Shown: positions 44,080 to 52,672 of the stretch, piece by piece | Layout: each line of letters opens with the position of its first letter | Position numbering within the stretch: the first letter of the stretch is position 1 | Assembly: GCF_900094625.1 (NCBI RefSeq) | Contig: NZ_FMAJ01000012.1 | Location: forward strand, 1 to 64,000 | DNA from: Rhizobium aethiopicum | Lineage (GTDB): Bacteria; Pseudomonadota; Alphaproteobacteria; Rhizobiales; Rhizobiaceae | Reading direction: 5' to 3' | Length of the DNA stretch: 64,000 bases | Notes under the pieces: generated by a model | Seen by the model: only the letters and a program-made list of their open reading frames with translations | Databases searched by the model: none | Told to the model about the DNA's origin: nothing | Program-made: the position numbers and the translations under genes

Positions 44080-45447
44080 TCAGGCGGGCAGAAGCCCATA
44101 GCGCCAGCCGTGGCGCCTGGCGTTCTCGGACAGGACCAGCACGGCAAGGACGCCCATGCATGCCTCGGCGAAGACCGGCACCATCCAAATCCCCTGCTCG
44201 CCGAAAACGAAGGGCAGCAGGAAAGTCAGCGGCAGGGCGAAAAGATAAGGTCGCGACAGACCGAAGATAGCGGCGCGCGGCGCATCTCCGATCGACTGGA
44301 AATAAGACGACAGGATCAGCGTCTGCCCAAACAGGAAATAGGCCCCGATCGTCCAGGGCAGAATTCGCCCGACCTCGGCAACAATGGCCGGATCGCCGAC
44401 GAAAACGGCGTCCAGGCGGCCGGCCAGCAATTCCAAGGTGATCTCCACCAGGCTGCAGTAGACGAGTGCCGAAAGCATGGCGATCGTCAGGCTGTGGCCG
44501 ACGCGTAGCCTGAGACCGGCGCCGTGATTTTTGCCGGCAATCGTCTGCAGGGCGATGCTGAGGCCAAGCAGTGGCAGATAGGTGAATGTCAGGATGCGAG
44601 TGATGATGCCGTAGGCGGCGACCGTGGCGCTATGATCACCCGTGTTCCAGAGCGAGACGTTGACTAGAATCGCCGCCGAGGCCAGCGATATGCCGATGAA
44701 GCCGAGGCTCATGGGCGCACCCAAGGCGACGATGCCGCGCCATTCCAGAAAGGCGAATTCGGGAGAAGGCCTGAGCGTCGCCGGCCGGCGCCACCGATAG
44801 ACGATCACGGCCGCAAGACAGATCAATTGCGACGCGATGGAGCCGACGGCTGAGCCCAGCACGCCCCAATGCAGCACGGCCATGAACAGCCAGTTTGCGA
44901 GGATGTTGAGCAGCGAGGCCGACAGCGTCACCAGCGTCATGAAGCCGATCCTGCCTTCGCAGCGCAGCCCGTCGAGATGCAGCGACAAGAAGAAGCTCAC
45001 TGGCGCCGAGGCGACCATCGCACCCATGAAGAGCATGGCGCCGTCGGCCACCGCGACGTTGCCGGCGGCGCCAGCGTTGATGATCGACCGGCCGAGGGTC
45101 CAGTAGCCCGTGTTGAGACTGAGAACGACGGCTAGCGCCAGCGTATGGGCACCTGCGAATACAAGGCGTGCTCCTCGGCGGTCGCCGGCGCCCAGCCGGC
45201 GCGCTAGAACGCTCGCCATGCCGTTCGAGACCAGCGCCTGCAGAGCCACCAACAGCATCAATCCCGGGAAGATAAGGCTGACGGCAGACAGCGCATCCGC
45301 GCCGACATAGGCGCCGAGGAAATAAGCGTCGACAACGGCAAACAGGCCGTTGAGTGTGGTGATCGTGACGATCGGCGCTGCCGTCTTGAGAAAAACGCCC
45401 GGCAGCGCGCCGGAAAGAAAGGCGTTGTCTTGAGAAAAATCGGTCAT
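44080..45447 (-). CDS. MATE-family efflux transporter
   Basis: The 455-residue protein is hydrophobic with 12 likely membrane segments in two related halves. It has TAAPIVTITTLNGLFAVVDAYFLG in the first helices and matching APMSLGFIGISLASAAILVNVSLW at the start of the second half, the MATE duplication. These proteins export cationic drugs or metabolites using sodium or proton gradients. It lies 79 bases after the glyoxalase-superfamily gene, so the two may be co-transcribed. Substrate is unknown. Confidence 0.88.
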   Translation of the reverse strand: MTDFSQDNAFLSGALPGVFLKTAAPIVTITTLNGLFAVVDAYFLGAYVGADALSAVSLIFPGLMLLVALQALVSNGMASVLARRLGAGDRRGARLVFAGAHTLALAVVLSLNTGYWTLGRSIINAGAAGNVAVADGAMLFMGAMVASAPVSFFLSLHLDGLRCEGRIGFMTLVTLSASLLNILANWLFMAVLHWGVLGSAVGSIASQLICLAAVIVYRWRRPATLRPSPEFAFLEWRGIVALGAPMSLGFIGISLASAAILVNVSLWNTGDHSATVAAYGIITRILTFTYLPLLGLSIALQTIAGKNHGAGLRLRVGHSLTIAMLSALVYCSLVEITLELLAGRLDAVFVGDPAIVAEVGRILPWTIGAYFLFGQTLILSSYFQSIGDAPRAAIFGLSRPYLFALPLTFLLPFVFGEQGIWMVPVFAEACMGVLAVLVLSENARRHGWRYGLLPA

Positions 45448-45526
45448 GGAGAAATCCGTGCGATATCAGGCAACATCCGACCCGGCTTGAACACGCGTGT
45501 GCGGAAGGCCTCAAATGAAAGAGCAA

Positions 45527-45961
45527 TCAGAGATCGAGTACCAGATGTGGCATGCCGTTCGAGGTCTTCCTTGGGGAGACTCCGTCGGCGTCGATCTGTG
45601 CACTGACGCGCCGGCGAAAGGCCGAAAAGCTCTCGAAGGTGACGACGTCAACCGCTTCGTCGAAGTGGATGGTGATCCGCTGGAGGCCGCCCGCCAGAGC
45701 CGAAAGCGACAGGATCTCGCCGGTGAAGGGCTGGTTGAGGTAGCGGCCGCGGATATGGGCGCCGATGAAGAGCGGTGTCTTCGGAGCCGCATTGGGTTTT
45801 GCCGCCAGAGCCGCCAGCGTGTTCCAGTCACGCGCGCCGTGCTGGCGGGCAACCATTTCCAAGGCCACGCTGTGGGTCAGCACGGTGCCGCGATCGTTGA
45901 TTGCCTGGCGCAGGCGCTTGGCCTGGGCCTTCAGTTCTTCGATGCCGGGATAGGTCGTCAT
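45527..45961 (-). CDS. Small glyoxalase-superfamily-type protein
   Basis: The 144-residue protein begins TTYPGIEELKAQAKRLRQAI and contains LEMVARQHGARDWNTLAALA, a pattern I associate with the small 'glyoxalase superfamily protein' group found in alphaproteobacteria. Residues ~65-130 could form a beta-rich domain. Enzymatic function is not established. ATG 45961 has AAGG about 9 bases upstream; a longer start 51 bases earlier is less likely. It is upstream of and same-strand as the MATE gene. Confidence 0.65.
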   Translation of the reverse strand: MTTYPGIEELKAQAKRLRQAINDRGTVLTHSVALEMVARQHGARDWNTLAALAAKPNAAPKTPLFIGAHIRGRYLNQPFTGEILSLSALAGGLQRITIHFDEAVDVVTFESFSAFRRRVSAQIDADGVSPRKTSNGMPHLVLDL

Positions 45962-46314
45962 GGAGTGAGCCTTCACAAGGCATGCTCTTCGACTGTGAAT
46001 GGGAACTCGCATTGCCGTCAGTCAGCATGCACAAGGGGCCGTGACCATGATCGCGAGGACTTCACCATGGATTTTCATCCGCGAGTGGCCGGTGCCTCAA
46101 ACCGGGCTTTGTATGCGCGATCGTTGTCGACATGTCAAGAATGGTGCAGCCGCCGGAGGAATGCGCGAGTTTGGAGCAAATCTGGCCGGAATCGGTGCGT
46201 TTTTCAGCCGATCTCAGCAAAAGCCCTCAAACCTAACGATGATCTTCAGCAATTGTCAGCACTCTTGCATTATTCTCTCCCTTACGATGAGCGGAGGCTA
46301 AAAGGGCCTTTCAG
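45962..46314. other. Divergent intergenic region, glyoxalase-type / PilZ-like genes
   Basis: This 353-base gap lies between two genes read outward and should hold both promoters. I see no gene, strong palindrome or RNA in it. AAAGGG at 46301-46306 is the ribosome site of the downstream gene. Confidence 0.55.
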
Positions 46315-46647
46315 ATGCACCTCGACACAGACCACCCCAGGCCGGAACGTGCCTACAGGGAATTCAACCTCGACAGGCCCGGCAACATCATCTTCGTCGG
46401 CCATCACCTCAGCACCGGTACGCAGGTGCGCTGCCTGATCCGTACGATCACGCTTGCCGGCGCGGTGCTCGAAGTCAGCCCGAACCTGGAGATGCCGAGC
46501 CATTTCTTCCTCGAAATACTCGGCATCCATGACGAGATCGGCGCCACGGTTGTCAAGCGCGACGAAGAGTTGGTGACGATCAGCTTCAACATGCTGCTCA
46601 ATCCGGAATTCCTGCACCACGTGCTGCGACTGAGCTTCGAAACCTGA
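46315..46647 (+). CDS. PilZ-like small protein with degenerate c-di-GMP motifs
   Basis: The 110-residue protein resembles in layout the single-domain PilZ-like protein at 48692. It shares the core pattern of a strand ending in AGAVLEV, then MPSHFFLEILGIHDEIGATVVKRDEELVTISF, parallel to the other's LPKHYYLNILGLAYRIGCAEVYRHKERIGVRF. The canonical D/NxSxxG is replaced by TITLAGA and no RxxxR is evident, so c-di-GMP binding is doubtful. ATG 46315 has AAAGGG 8 bases upstream. Confidence 0.7.
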   Translation: MHLDTDHPRPERAYREFNLDRPGNIIFVGHHLSTGTQVRCLIRTITLAGAVLEVSPNLEMPSHFFLEILGIHDEIGATVVKRDEELVTISFNMLLNPEFLHHVLRLSFET

Positions 46648-46843
46648 CGCCTCTTGCAACCGAGGCCCTATCGCAGCGCGGTCTCCTCGTCTCGCCTCTT
46701 GCGGCCAGATGCGCGAGGATTGGAATGATCCAGAGAAGCCCGCGCCATTCCGGGCCATCGAGCGGATCGGCCATCGGATCGCGGCGGATCCGGCGGTTGC
46801 GTGACGCGACTTCCTCGTAGAGTACTACCCAGTTGAGAAGCAT
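46598..46843 (-). CDS. Possible small protein antisense-overlapping the PilZ-like gene end
   Basis: An 81-residue frame starts at ATG 46843 with a strong GGAGG 7 bases upstream. The first 30 residues are charged, followed by a hydrophobic WRGLLWIIPILAHLA that could be a membrane segment, and then a basic tail. It overlaps the 3' end of the convergent PilZ-like gene by 50 bases. The tail looks non-protein-like, so either the frame is degraded or it is spurious; the ribosome site is the main support. Confidence 0.4.
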   Translation of the reverse strand: MLLNWVVLYEEVASRNRRIRRDPMADPLDGPEWRGLLWIIPILAHLAARGETRRPRCDRASVARGVRFRSSVAARGAGIPD

Positions 46844-46932
46844 TGCCTATCCTCCATCTATTGCTGGAGTAGTTGAGCTAGGCCTTCACGCCCTCACAAT
46901 GTAGAGGCGCAGGGGAAAGGGGGTTTTCATCC

Positions 46933-47799
46933 ATGAAAGAGGCGAGCTGGGACGATCTGCAACTCTTCTTCCATGTCGCGACCGGCGGCGGGCTCTCGGC
47001 GGCGGCGGCACGTACCGGGCTCAGTGCGCCGACGATCGGCCGACGCATGCTGGCGCTTGAACGGGTGACCGGCCGTTCGCTGTTCAGCCGCGGTCCCACC
47101 GGTTACCTCCTCGCCAGGGACGGACAGGAGCTGCTCGATCGCGTTCAGCTGATGCAGGATGCGGCGCGGGCAATCTCCGACTGGCGCGGCGAAGTGCTGA
47201 CGCAGCCGATCGTCTCGACGGCCGCCGACAGCTGGACCTCGCGCTTCATCGCCGACCATCTGGCCGGCGTCTGGACACCGAAGGACAGTTTCCGCATGTG
47301 TTACAAGACCTGTGACGCGAACGTCGACTTCACCTATCGCGAGGCGCATATCGCCATTCGCCACAGCCGGCCGGAGAGCGGCAACGTCGCGATCCGCCGA
47401 TCGGTCAAGGTGGCGCATGCTGCTTACCAGGCAGCCGCCTTCGAGGAAACCAACTGCAACTGGATTTCGCTCGGCACCGACACCGCCATTACGCCGGCTG
47501 ACAAATGGACGTTCGAACAACCGGATTACTGGATCACCAGCTGGACGAACACGCCGCATATGCTCTTTTACCTGATCCGAGGCGGCGCCGGTCGCGGTGT
47601 GCTGCCCTGCTTCATCGGCGACCAGGAGCGCAGGCTCGTGCGCGCCGGTCCTGTCATCGACGAACTGACCTACGGGATGTGGATCGTCGCGCATGACGAC
47701 GAGCGGCAGAGGCCTGAAGTCAGGACCGTCATCGACCGCCTGGCGACACTTTTTGCCGATCATGAAGATCTGTTTGCCGGGGAGAGACCCTCGCGCTGA
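46933..47799 (+). CDS. LysR-family transcriptional regulator
   Basis: The 288-residue protein has the LysR helix-turn-helix at ~5-65 (WDDLQLFFHVATGGGLSAAA, APTIGRRMLALERVTG, LFSRGPTGYLLARDGQELL) and a substrate-binding domain that is shorter and more diverged than usual. The GGG in ATGGGLS and the RRMLALE pattern match the group acting on neighbouring or distant genes without a known ligand. The gene most likely to be a divergent target is the small frame at 46598-46843, which is weak, so the target is unknown. Confidence 0.87.
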   Translation: MKEASWDDLQLFFHVATGGGLSAAAARTGLSAPTIGRRMLALERVTGRSLFSRGPTGYLLARDGQELLDRVQLMQDAARAISDWRGEVLTQPIVSTAADSWTSRFIADHLAGVWTPKDSFRMCYKTCDANVDFTYREAHIAIRHSRPESGNVAIRRSVKVAHAAYQAAAFEETNCNWISLGTDTAITPADKWTFEQPDYWITSWTNTPHMLFYLIRGGAGRGVLPCFIGDQERRLVRAGPVIDELTYGMWIVAHDDERQRPEVRTVIDRLATLFADHEDLFAGERPSR

Positions 47800-47852
47800 G
47801 GCGAATTGGAAACGCGGGCCGGATGGCCCGCGTCAGCTTAGTTCGGTGTTGA

Positions 47853-48299
47853 TCACGCAGCGAGATGGCGCTCGATCTCGTCGACGGGCAGATTGGTATA
47901 GTCTTTCGCCAATTCCGCCGATATCGCCGCCTGCGTTTCGGCACTGAGCACCGGCCGCAGGGTGCCGAGCGCCTTCGGCGGGGCGATGAGGACGATACGG
48001 TGCGCATCCTTTGCCTGCGTCAGCTTGTCCATTCGTTCCGCCACATGTTTCAAGAATTGAGCTTCGGCCTGCTCCTGCCAGCTGGTCTCTTCGACAGCGC
48101 TGCGACTAAATCCATCTGCGGCGTGGCTGCGACCTGGCTTGTCGGCGCCGAGTTCGCGATCGGGCTCGTTCGGCTGCATCAGGGTCTCCAACACCTTCAG
48201 GTTCATCAGCTGGGCATCACCGGCATTCTGCATGATCAGGGCTTTGGCTCCATTGCAGACTACCACCCATGATTTCCCAGGGATTCTGATGTCGGTCAT
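47853..48299 (-). CDS. Host-attachment-family protein
   Basis: The 148-residue protein matches the family annotated as 'protein required for attachment to host cells': IRIPGKSWVVVCNGAKALIMQNAG at the start, a variable linker, then EQAEAQFLKHVAERMDKLTQ and RIVLIAPPKALGTLRPVLS with DLPVDEIE-like ending. The fold resembles archaeal release-factor/Pelota-like domains. ATG 48299 has GAGGAG 6-7 bases upstream; a TTG six bases earlier is less likely. A role in attachment is a family label, not proven here. Confidence 0.82.
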   Translation of the reverse strand: MTDIRIPGKSWVVVCNGAKALIMQNAGDAQLMNLKVLETLMQPNEPDRELGADKPGRSHAADGFSRSAVEETSWQEQAEAQFLKHVAERMDKLTQAKDAHRIVLIAPPKALGTLRPVLSAETQAAISAELAKDYTNLPVDEIERHLAA

Positions 48300-48691
48300 A
48301 TTCAACTCCTCGCTGTCGTCATCGAAGCGCGTCCTGCTTCATTAATCCAAAGCGCGTCGGGATCTTTCAGGTTCGCTCCTTGCGCTTCAGGTATTTGTCT
48401 TTACCCATGTCGTTGCCGCGGACCGCTGCACACTGTTGCGCGACATGCTTAGTGAGAACGCTCGGTCATTGAAAGAGTTCGAGAAAATTGCACCGAAATC
48501 GATCCGAGCCCCATCCACCATCCGTTTCCAAGACAGCCCGCGTCCCGATTGTGAACATCCGCGTCCCGCTTGGGAACAAACTTTGAACTCGTTAAAATTG
48601 TCATTTTATGTTTGACGAATGTGCAAAACATTCATGTGACGTTGGCGAGAGCAAGAACCCCGACTGTGCCCTGTCTGACGGAGAATGTAAG
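48300..48691. other. Divergent intergenic region containing a dispersed repeat
   Basis: This 392-base gap lies between the host-attachment gene and the second PilZ gene. The left part is a Rhizobium-type palindromic repeat (48349-48450); the right part is AT-rich and probably holds the PilZ gene's promoter. Confidence 0.6.
48349..48450. repeat. Rhizobium-type dispersed palindromic element
   Basis: The stretch reads AAAGCGCGTCGGGATCTTTC, then a TGCGCTTCAGGTATTTGTCT block, then CATGTCG at 48407-48413 and its reverse complement CGACATG at 48441-48447. Elements with this AAGCGCGTC...CATGTCGTT...CGACATGC layout recur widely between genes in Rhizobium and Agrobacterium as I recall. Only one full copy is in this window. 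Confidence 0.6.
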
Positions 48692-49117
48692 ATGACTATG
48701 CTCCGCGCCACACACCTTGCAACGGTCAAATCCGCCATTTATGACCTGCGCTGGGAAGAGTTCCACGTCAAGCGCCCGGCCCGTATCGTCGCCGTCCGGC
48801 CGTGCCTTACCGGCGTGTCGATGCGAAGCGCCGAGATCATCGATATATCGCAGGGCGGCGCAACCTTCATCGTGTCGACTACCGCCGGTCTGCCGAAACA
48901 CTATTATCTTAACATTCTCGGCCTCGCCTATCGGATCGGCTGTGCCGAGGTCTATCGCCATAAGGAACGCATCGGCGTACGCTTCATCAATCTTCTGGAC
49001 CCCGAAGTTCTGCGCCGCGTCGTGCGCGCGGATTTTCTTGTCGGGAATATGGAGGCGATCGACGCCCGGCGCGCTCCGATGTTCCGGGAGACGAGGCCGG
49101 CGGCCAGTCTCGCATAA
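48692..49117 (+). CDS. Single-domain PilZ protein
   Basis: The 141-residue protein has the PilZ pattern: a basic stretch EFHVKRPARIVAV near residues 20-32, then the canonical DISQGGATF (DxSxGG) around residue 52, followed by beta strands ending in RIGVRFINL. Such proteins bind cyclic-di-GMP and switch motility, polysaccharide or adhesion functions through partners. ATG 48692 has GGAGA 8 bases upstream; an ATG 84 bases earlier lacks one. A polysaccharide role is attractive given the window but unproven. Confidence 0.8.
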   Translation: MTMLRATHLATVKSAIYDLRWEEFHVKRPARIVAVRPCLTGVSMRSAEIIDISQGGATFIVSTTAGLPKHYYLNILGLAYRIGCAEVYRHKERIGVRFINLLDPEVLRRVVRADFLVGNMEAIDARRAPMFRETRPAASLA

Positions 49118-49287
49118 GTCGTCGACCGAAGACGAAAATATGCAAAGATTCAAAGCGCTGCGCCGTGGCCGGCCCGTTTGAACAGGCGCGCCGCGCCGAA
49201 AGGGTTGCGGAATAATCTTGCTTGCCTTGGCCGTGCCCGTGCCTATTGTTGCGCCTGATGTCAACATGTCCGGAAAACCGCTTTAGC

Positions 49288-50400
49288 ATGTCCGCCTTCT
49301 CGCGCTTCACGCCCCTCATCAGCGCCCTTCCCTCCACCGTTCCCTTCGTCGGTCCCGAGGCCATCGAGCGTCAGCGCGGACGCGCGGTCCTGGCACGCAT
49401 CGGCGCCAATGAGAACGGCTTCGGCCCGGCCCCCTCCGTGCTTGCCGCGATGCGCGAAGAGACACGCGACATCTGGAAATACAACGACCCGGAAAATTTC
49501 ACGCTGCGGCAAGCGCTCGGCGCCCATCTCGGTGTGACGGCCGCCAATATCGCCATCGGCGGCGGCATCGACGAGTTGCTCGGCCAGATCGTCCGGCTGG
49601 TGATCGAGCCGGGCGCACCTGTTGTTACCTCGCTCGGCGCCTATCCGACCTTCAATTTTCATGTCGCCGGTTTCGGCGGCCGGCTGGTGACCGTTCCCTA
49701 CGTAAATGATCGTGAGGATCTGGACGGGCTGCTCGATGCCGTCAGGCGTGAGAATGCGCCGCTCGTCTATTTCGCCAATCCCGACAATCCGATGGGAAGC
49801 TGGTGGGACGCCGACAGCATCGTCGCTTTCGCCCGGGCGCTGCCCGAGACCACGATGATGGTGCTGGACGAAGCTTATAGCGAAACGGGGCCGGCAAACT
49901 CCTTCCCGTCGATCGCCTCGCTCATCGATCTGCCGAATATCGTCCGCACCCGCACCTTTTCCAAAGCTTATGGACTTGCCGGCTCGCGCACCGGCTACGC
50001 GATCTCGACATCAGGCACGGCGCAGGCCTTTGACAAGATCCGCAACCACTTCGGCATGAACCGGCTGGCAACGGCCGCAGCGCTGGCCGCGCTCAAGGAC
50101 CAAGCCTATCTGGGCGAGGTGGTAGGGAAAATCCATGCGGCGCGGGAGCGGATCGGCGGCATCGCTCGGGCAAACGGTCTTGAGCCGCTGGCGTCGGCGA
50201 CGAATTTCGTGGCGATCGATACCGGCCGTGACGGCGCCTATGCGCGGGCGATCGTCGATGGCCTGATGGAGCATGGCGTCTTCATCCGCATGCCGGGCGT
50301 CGCGCCGCTCAATCGCTGCATCCGCGTCAGCGTCGGGCCCGAGGCTGATATGGCGCTGTTTGAGGAAGCGCTGCCGCAGGTCTTGAAGACGCTCGCCTGA
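49288..50400 (+). CDS. HisC-like PLP-dependent aminotransferase
   Basis: The 370-residue protein is a class I/II aminotransferase with histidinol-phosphate aminotransferase features: ARIGANENGFGPAPSVLAAM, KYNDPENFTLRQALGAHLGV, FANPDNPMGSWWD (PLP-binding aspartate/asparagine), VLDEAYSETG and the Schiff-base lysine in RTRTFSKAYGLAGSRTGYA. It would transfer amino groups between an amino acid or imidazole substrate and 2-oxoglutarate. No his genes are adjacent, so it may be a paralogue with another substrate. ATG 49288 fits the family's start; ATG 49258 is possible. Confidence 0.85.
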   Translation: MSAFSRFTPLISALPSTVPFVGPEAIERQRGRAVLARIGANENGFGPAPSVLAAMREETRDIWKYNDPENFTLRQALGAHLGVTAANIAIGGGIDELLGQIVRLVIEPGAPVVTSLGAYPTFNFHVAGFGGRLVTVPYVNDREDLDGLLDAVRRENAPLVYFANPDNPMGSWWDADSIVAFARALPETTMMVLDEAYSETGPANSFPSIASLIDLPNIVRTRTFSKAYGLAGSRTGYAISTSGTAQAFDKIRNHFGMNRLATAAALAALKDQAYLGEVVGKIHAARERIGGIARANGLEPLASATNFVAIDTGRDGAYARAIVDGLMEHGVFIRMPGVAPLNRCIRVSVGPEADMALFEEALPQVLKTLA

Positions 50401-50462
50401 GGTTGTTATTCCTGTCCGGTCGTCGATTCGGCCAGTCTTTGCCATTTACCTGCGTATTGCGT

Positions 50463-50900
50463 TCAGATGAGTTCCTCGGCGAGGCCGATCAGAATCCCTT
50501 CAGGTCCGCGGATGTAGCAGAGGCGATATGCGTCCTTATACCGCACGACCTCTCCTACGAGCTCAGCGCCGCGCTTGCGGAGCCTAGCAAGCGTCTCATC
50601 GATGTCATCGACGGTGAACATGACGCGGAGATAACCGAGCGCGTTGACCGGGGCGTTCCGATGATCTGCGACGACAGGCGGCGCCAGGAAGCGGGAGAGC
50701 TCGACCCGGCTGTGGCCGTCCGGCGTACGCATCATGGCGATCTCCACCCGCTGATCGCCCAATCCAGTGACACGTCCGGCCCATTCTCCTTCGATTGAGG
50801 CGCGCCCTTCGAGCTCGAGGCCGAGTTCGCGGAAGAAATCAATTGCCTCGCCGAGGTCTTCGACGACGATCCCGACGTTATCCATTCGCTTGAGCGCCAT
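50463..50900 (-). CDS. VOC-family (glyoxalase/bleomycin-resistance-like) protein
   Basis: The 145-residue protein has two beta-alpha-beta-beta-beta units: LKRMDNVGIVVEDLGEAIDFF with ELGLELEG, and LGYLRVMFTVDDIDETLARL with RLCYIRGPEGILIGLAEEL. The terminal glutamate in IGLAEEL fits a metal ligand of the vicinal oxygen chelate fold. It could be a lyase, dioxygenase or binding protein; the substrate is unknown. ATG 50900 has GGGAG 8 bases upstream, so I shortened the longer frame. Confidence 0.82.
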   Translation of the reverse strand: MALKRMDNVGIVVEDLGEAIDFFRELGLELEGRASIEGEWAGRVTGLGDQRVEIAMMRTPDGHSRVELSRFLAPPVVADHRNAPVNALGYLRVMFTVDDIDETLARLRKRGAELVGEVVRYKDAYRLCYIRGPEGILIGLAEELI

Positions 50901-51140
50901 GTTCAAATCTCCCAGCCGTCGTTTCAATCGACAAGGTATCGCCTTGTCCAACAAAGGACGTCTGAACGATCCCAATACCGACACCATCTATGTCCCAATT
51001 CCATATCAGAGAGTTGAAGCACTGAACTGCTCAAACGACAGCGTCGCTTGTGCGCCTTTCGGACGCGCAAACGACGCTTTAACACCTTAAAACTTCGTAT
51101 CGTGCCTTCCGAAAATCGAAACCGATCTTCCGGCGAAGTG

Positions 51141-51410
51141 CTAGTGAACGGTCATCCATTCGCGGGCAGCGCGCAGCGCTTCCACGAGCTGCATCTTGTT
51201 CATGGTGGCGGCCACGTCGGCGCGAAGCTCGGCGGCGCGGTCGTTACCCTTGATTGCGGCGATGTTCAGCCATTTGTGGGCGGCAACGAGATCGACGGGA
51301 CAGCCGCGGCCGGTCGCATACATCAGACCCATTTCGCAGAAGACATCGGCGCTGTTGTTGTCGCCACCCATGGTGGCCGTTTCAGCATTGTGCATTTCAA
51401 AGCGTGCCAT
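51141..51410 (-). CDS. Sel1-repeat small protein
   Basis: The 89-residue protein contains one clear Sel1-like repeat (CEMGLMYATGRGCPVDLVAAHKWLNIAAIKG), the TPR-related motif used for protein contacts. It has no signal peptide. The ATG at 51410 follows CTATCC-type sequence with a weak ribosome site. A 441-base AT-rich gap lies upstream. Its partner is unknown. Confidence 0.75.
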   Translation of the reverse strand: MARFEMHNAETATMGGDNNSADVFCEMGLMYATGRGCPVDLVAAHKWLNIAAIKGNDRAAELRADVAATMNKMQLVEALRAAREWMTVH

Positions 51411-51851
51411 CGGTTCTATCCCTGTTGCCTGTTTACGACTTACCCTGTTTTACCTTCAGGCCTTGCCGTCTATCGCGGCTTTGAGGCTCTTCCGGTCCGG
51501 CGGGTTTGCCCCGCTCGTTTGATAGCTTGACTATGCCGAACGGCCTTCAAAAAACGCCTAAAATGCATGATTAATTTGAGACAAACAAAGTGCAAACACT
51601 TGGTAAAATTGGATTTTTGTTAAACATCAGAGGCCTTGAGGCTTGGGGATTTTCGCTCAAATTTTACGAAAGATTCACAGTTGGAAATAAACGGATCATT
51701 CATCATGAAATCAGCAAGCAACAGGCTGCAAAGCTCGACGGCAGGCTTTTTCGGCTTCCTTCAGGAGCGGCGAAAGGACAGTCAGGCGTATTTACCTTTA
51801 CGTTCGCGTCAGTTATTTTCGCGACCGACAGAAGACATCAGGGAGGAAAAT
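51411..51851. other. Divergent AT-rich intergenic region
   Basis: This 441-base gap between the Sel1 gene and the DUF2147 gene is AT-rich in its middle (51570-51700). Its last bases are the GGGAGG ribosome site of the downstream gene. A longer in-frame extension of the DUF2147 gene to 51636 exists but lacks a ribosome site. No RNA gene or hairpin was recognised. Confidence 0.55.
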
Positions 51852-52190
51852 ATGATCCGCAGTTTCATTCTCGCGGGCGCCATCGCCGTCATCGCGGGCA
51901 CAGCGCATGCCGAAGAGACGATCGTCGGCAATTGGAAGACGGCCTCCGGCGAAACGGCGGTGATTGCGGCCTGCGGCGGCAGTTACTGCGTGACGTTGAA
52001 GACCGGCAAATATAGCGGCCGCAAGATCGGCACGCTTGCGGGGAGCGGCGGCAGCTATGCCGGCGAGATCACCGATCCCGCCGCCGACAAGACCTATAGC
52101 GGCTCAGGAAAAGTTTCCGGCAACTCGCTGAAGATGCAGGGCTGCGTGCTGAAAATCCTCTGCAAGACGCAGACCTGGACGCGGCTCTGA
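51852..52190 (+). CDS. DUF2147-family small secreted protein
   Basis: The 112-residue product starts IRSFILAGAIAVIAGTAHAEE, a clear signal peptide cut after AHA. It has a beta-rich mature part with TIVGNWKTASGETAVIAACGG, GRKIGTL and GSGKVSGNSLKMQGCVL, matching DUF2147 periplasmic lipocalin-like proteins. Four cysteines may form two disulfides. ATG 51852 has GGGAGG 5 bases upstream. Function unknown. Confidence 0.85.
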   Translation: MIRSFILAGAIAVIAGTAHAEETIVGNWKTASGETAVIAACGGSYCVTLKTGKYSGRKIGTLAGSGGSYAGEITDPAADKTYSGSGKVSGNSLKMQGCVLKILCKTQTWTRL

Positions 52191-52405
52191 CGCGATAGGG
52201 CCGACGCGACAATCATCCTGAAAGGCGCAGTCATGCCGGCCGAACGGCCCGGCATGCTTCGCAGTTTTCCGGCTGCCGATCCCTGCAACAGTCGCCCGCG
52301 CCTGCCCGACAAGGTGAACGGCGGATGAACCGGCATCTCAGCACTCGTTCAGCCGACGCATGGCAAAACTGATGCCACGGTTAAGTTGCGTATCGGGGGC
52401 ATGAG

Positions 52406-52585
52406 ATGAACTTCTATATTCTGGCAAGGCGTTTCAGCATCATCACGCTGTTTGCGGCGATCTTCGCCGTCACCTTTTCGGCGGTCGTCGTGCATGATGG
52501 CGGCGGCGGCACGCAGTCGCATTTCGGTGCGAGCTATACCTGCCTGGAGAGAAACGGGACCTTCTGCGCGCCCACGGTGCGCTGA
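52406..52585 (+). CDS. Small secreted or single-pass membrane protein, unknown
   Basis: A 59-residue frame starts at ATG 52406 with GGGGG 6 bases upstream. The first 30 residues (FYILARRFSIITLFAAIFAV...) form a signal or anchor helix. The remainder is short and glycine-rich, with two cysteines ten residues apart (YTCLERNGTFCAP) that could pair outside the cytoplasm. It precedes amn by 87 bases in the same direction. No family is recognised. Confidence 0.6.
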   Translation: MNFYILARRFSIITLFAAIFAVTFSAVVVHDGGGGTQSHFGASYTCLERNGTFCAPTVR

Positions 52586-52672
52586 CCGGCATCGGGCACG
52601 CAAGAGGATAAAAAATCGGATTCCGCCGGCGCGCGTCGTTTGCTTGTCAAAAACAACTCTCTATAATGCGTC

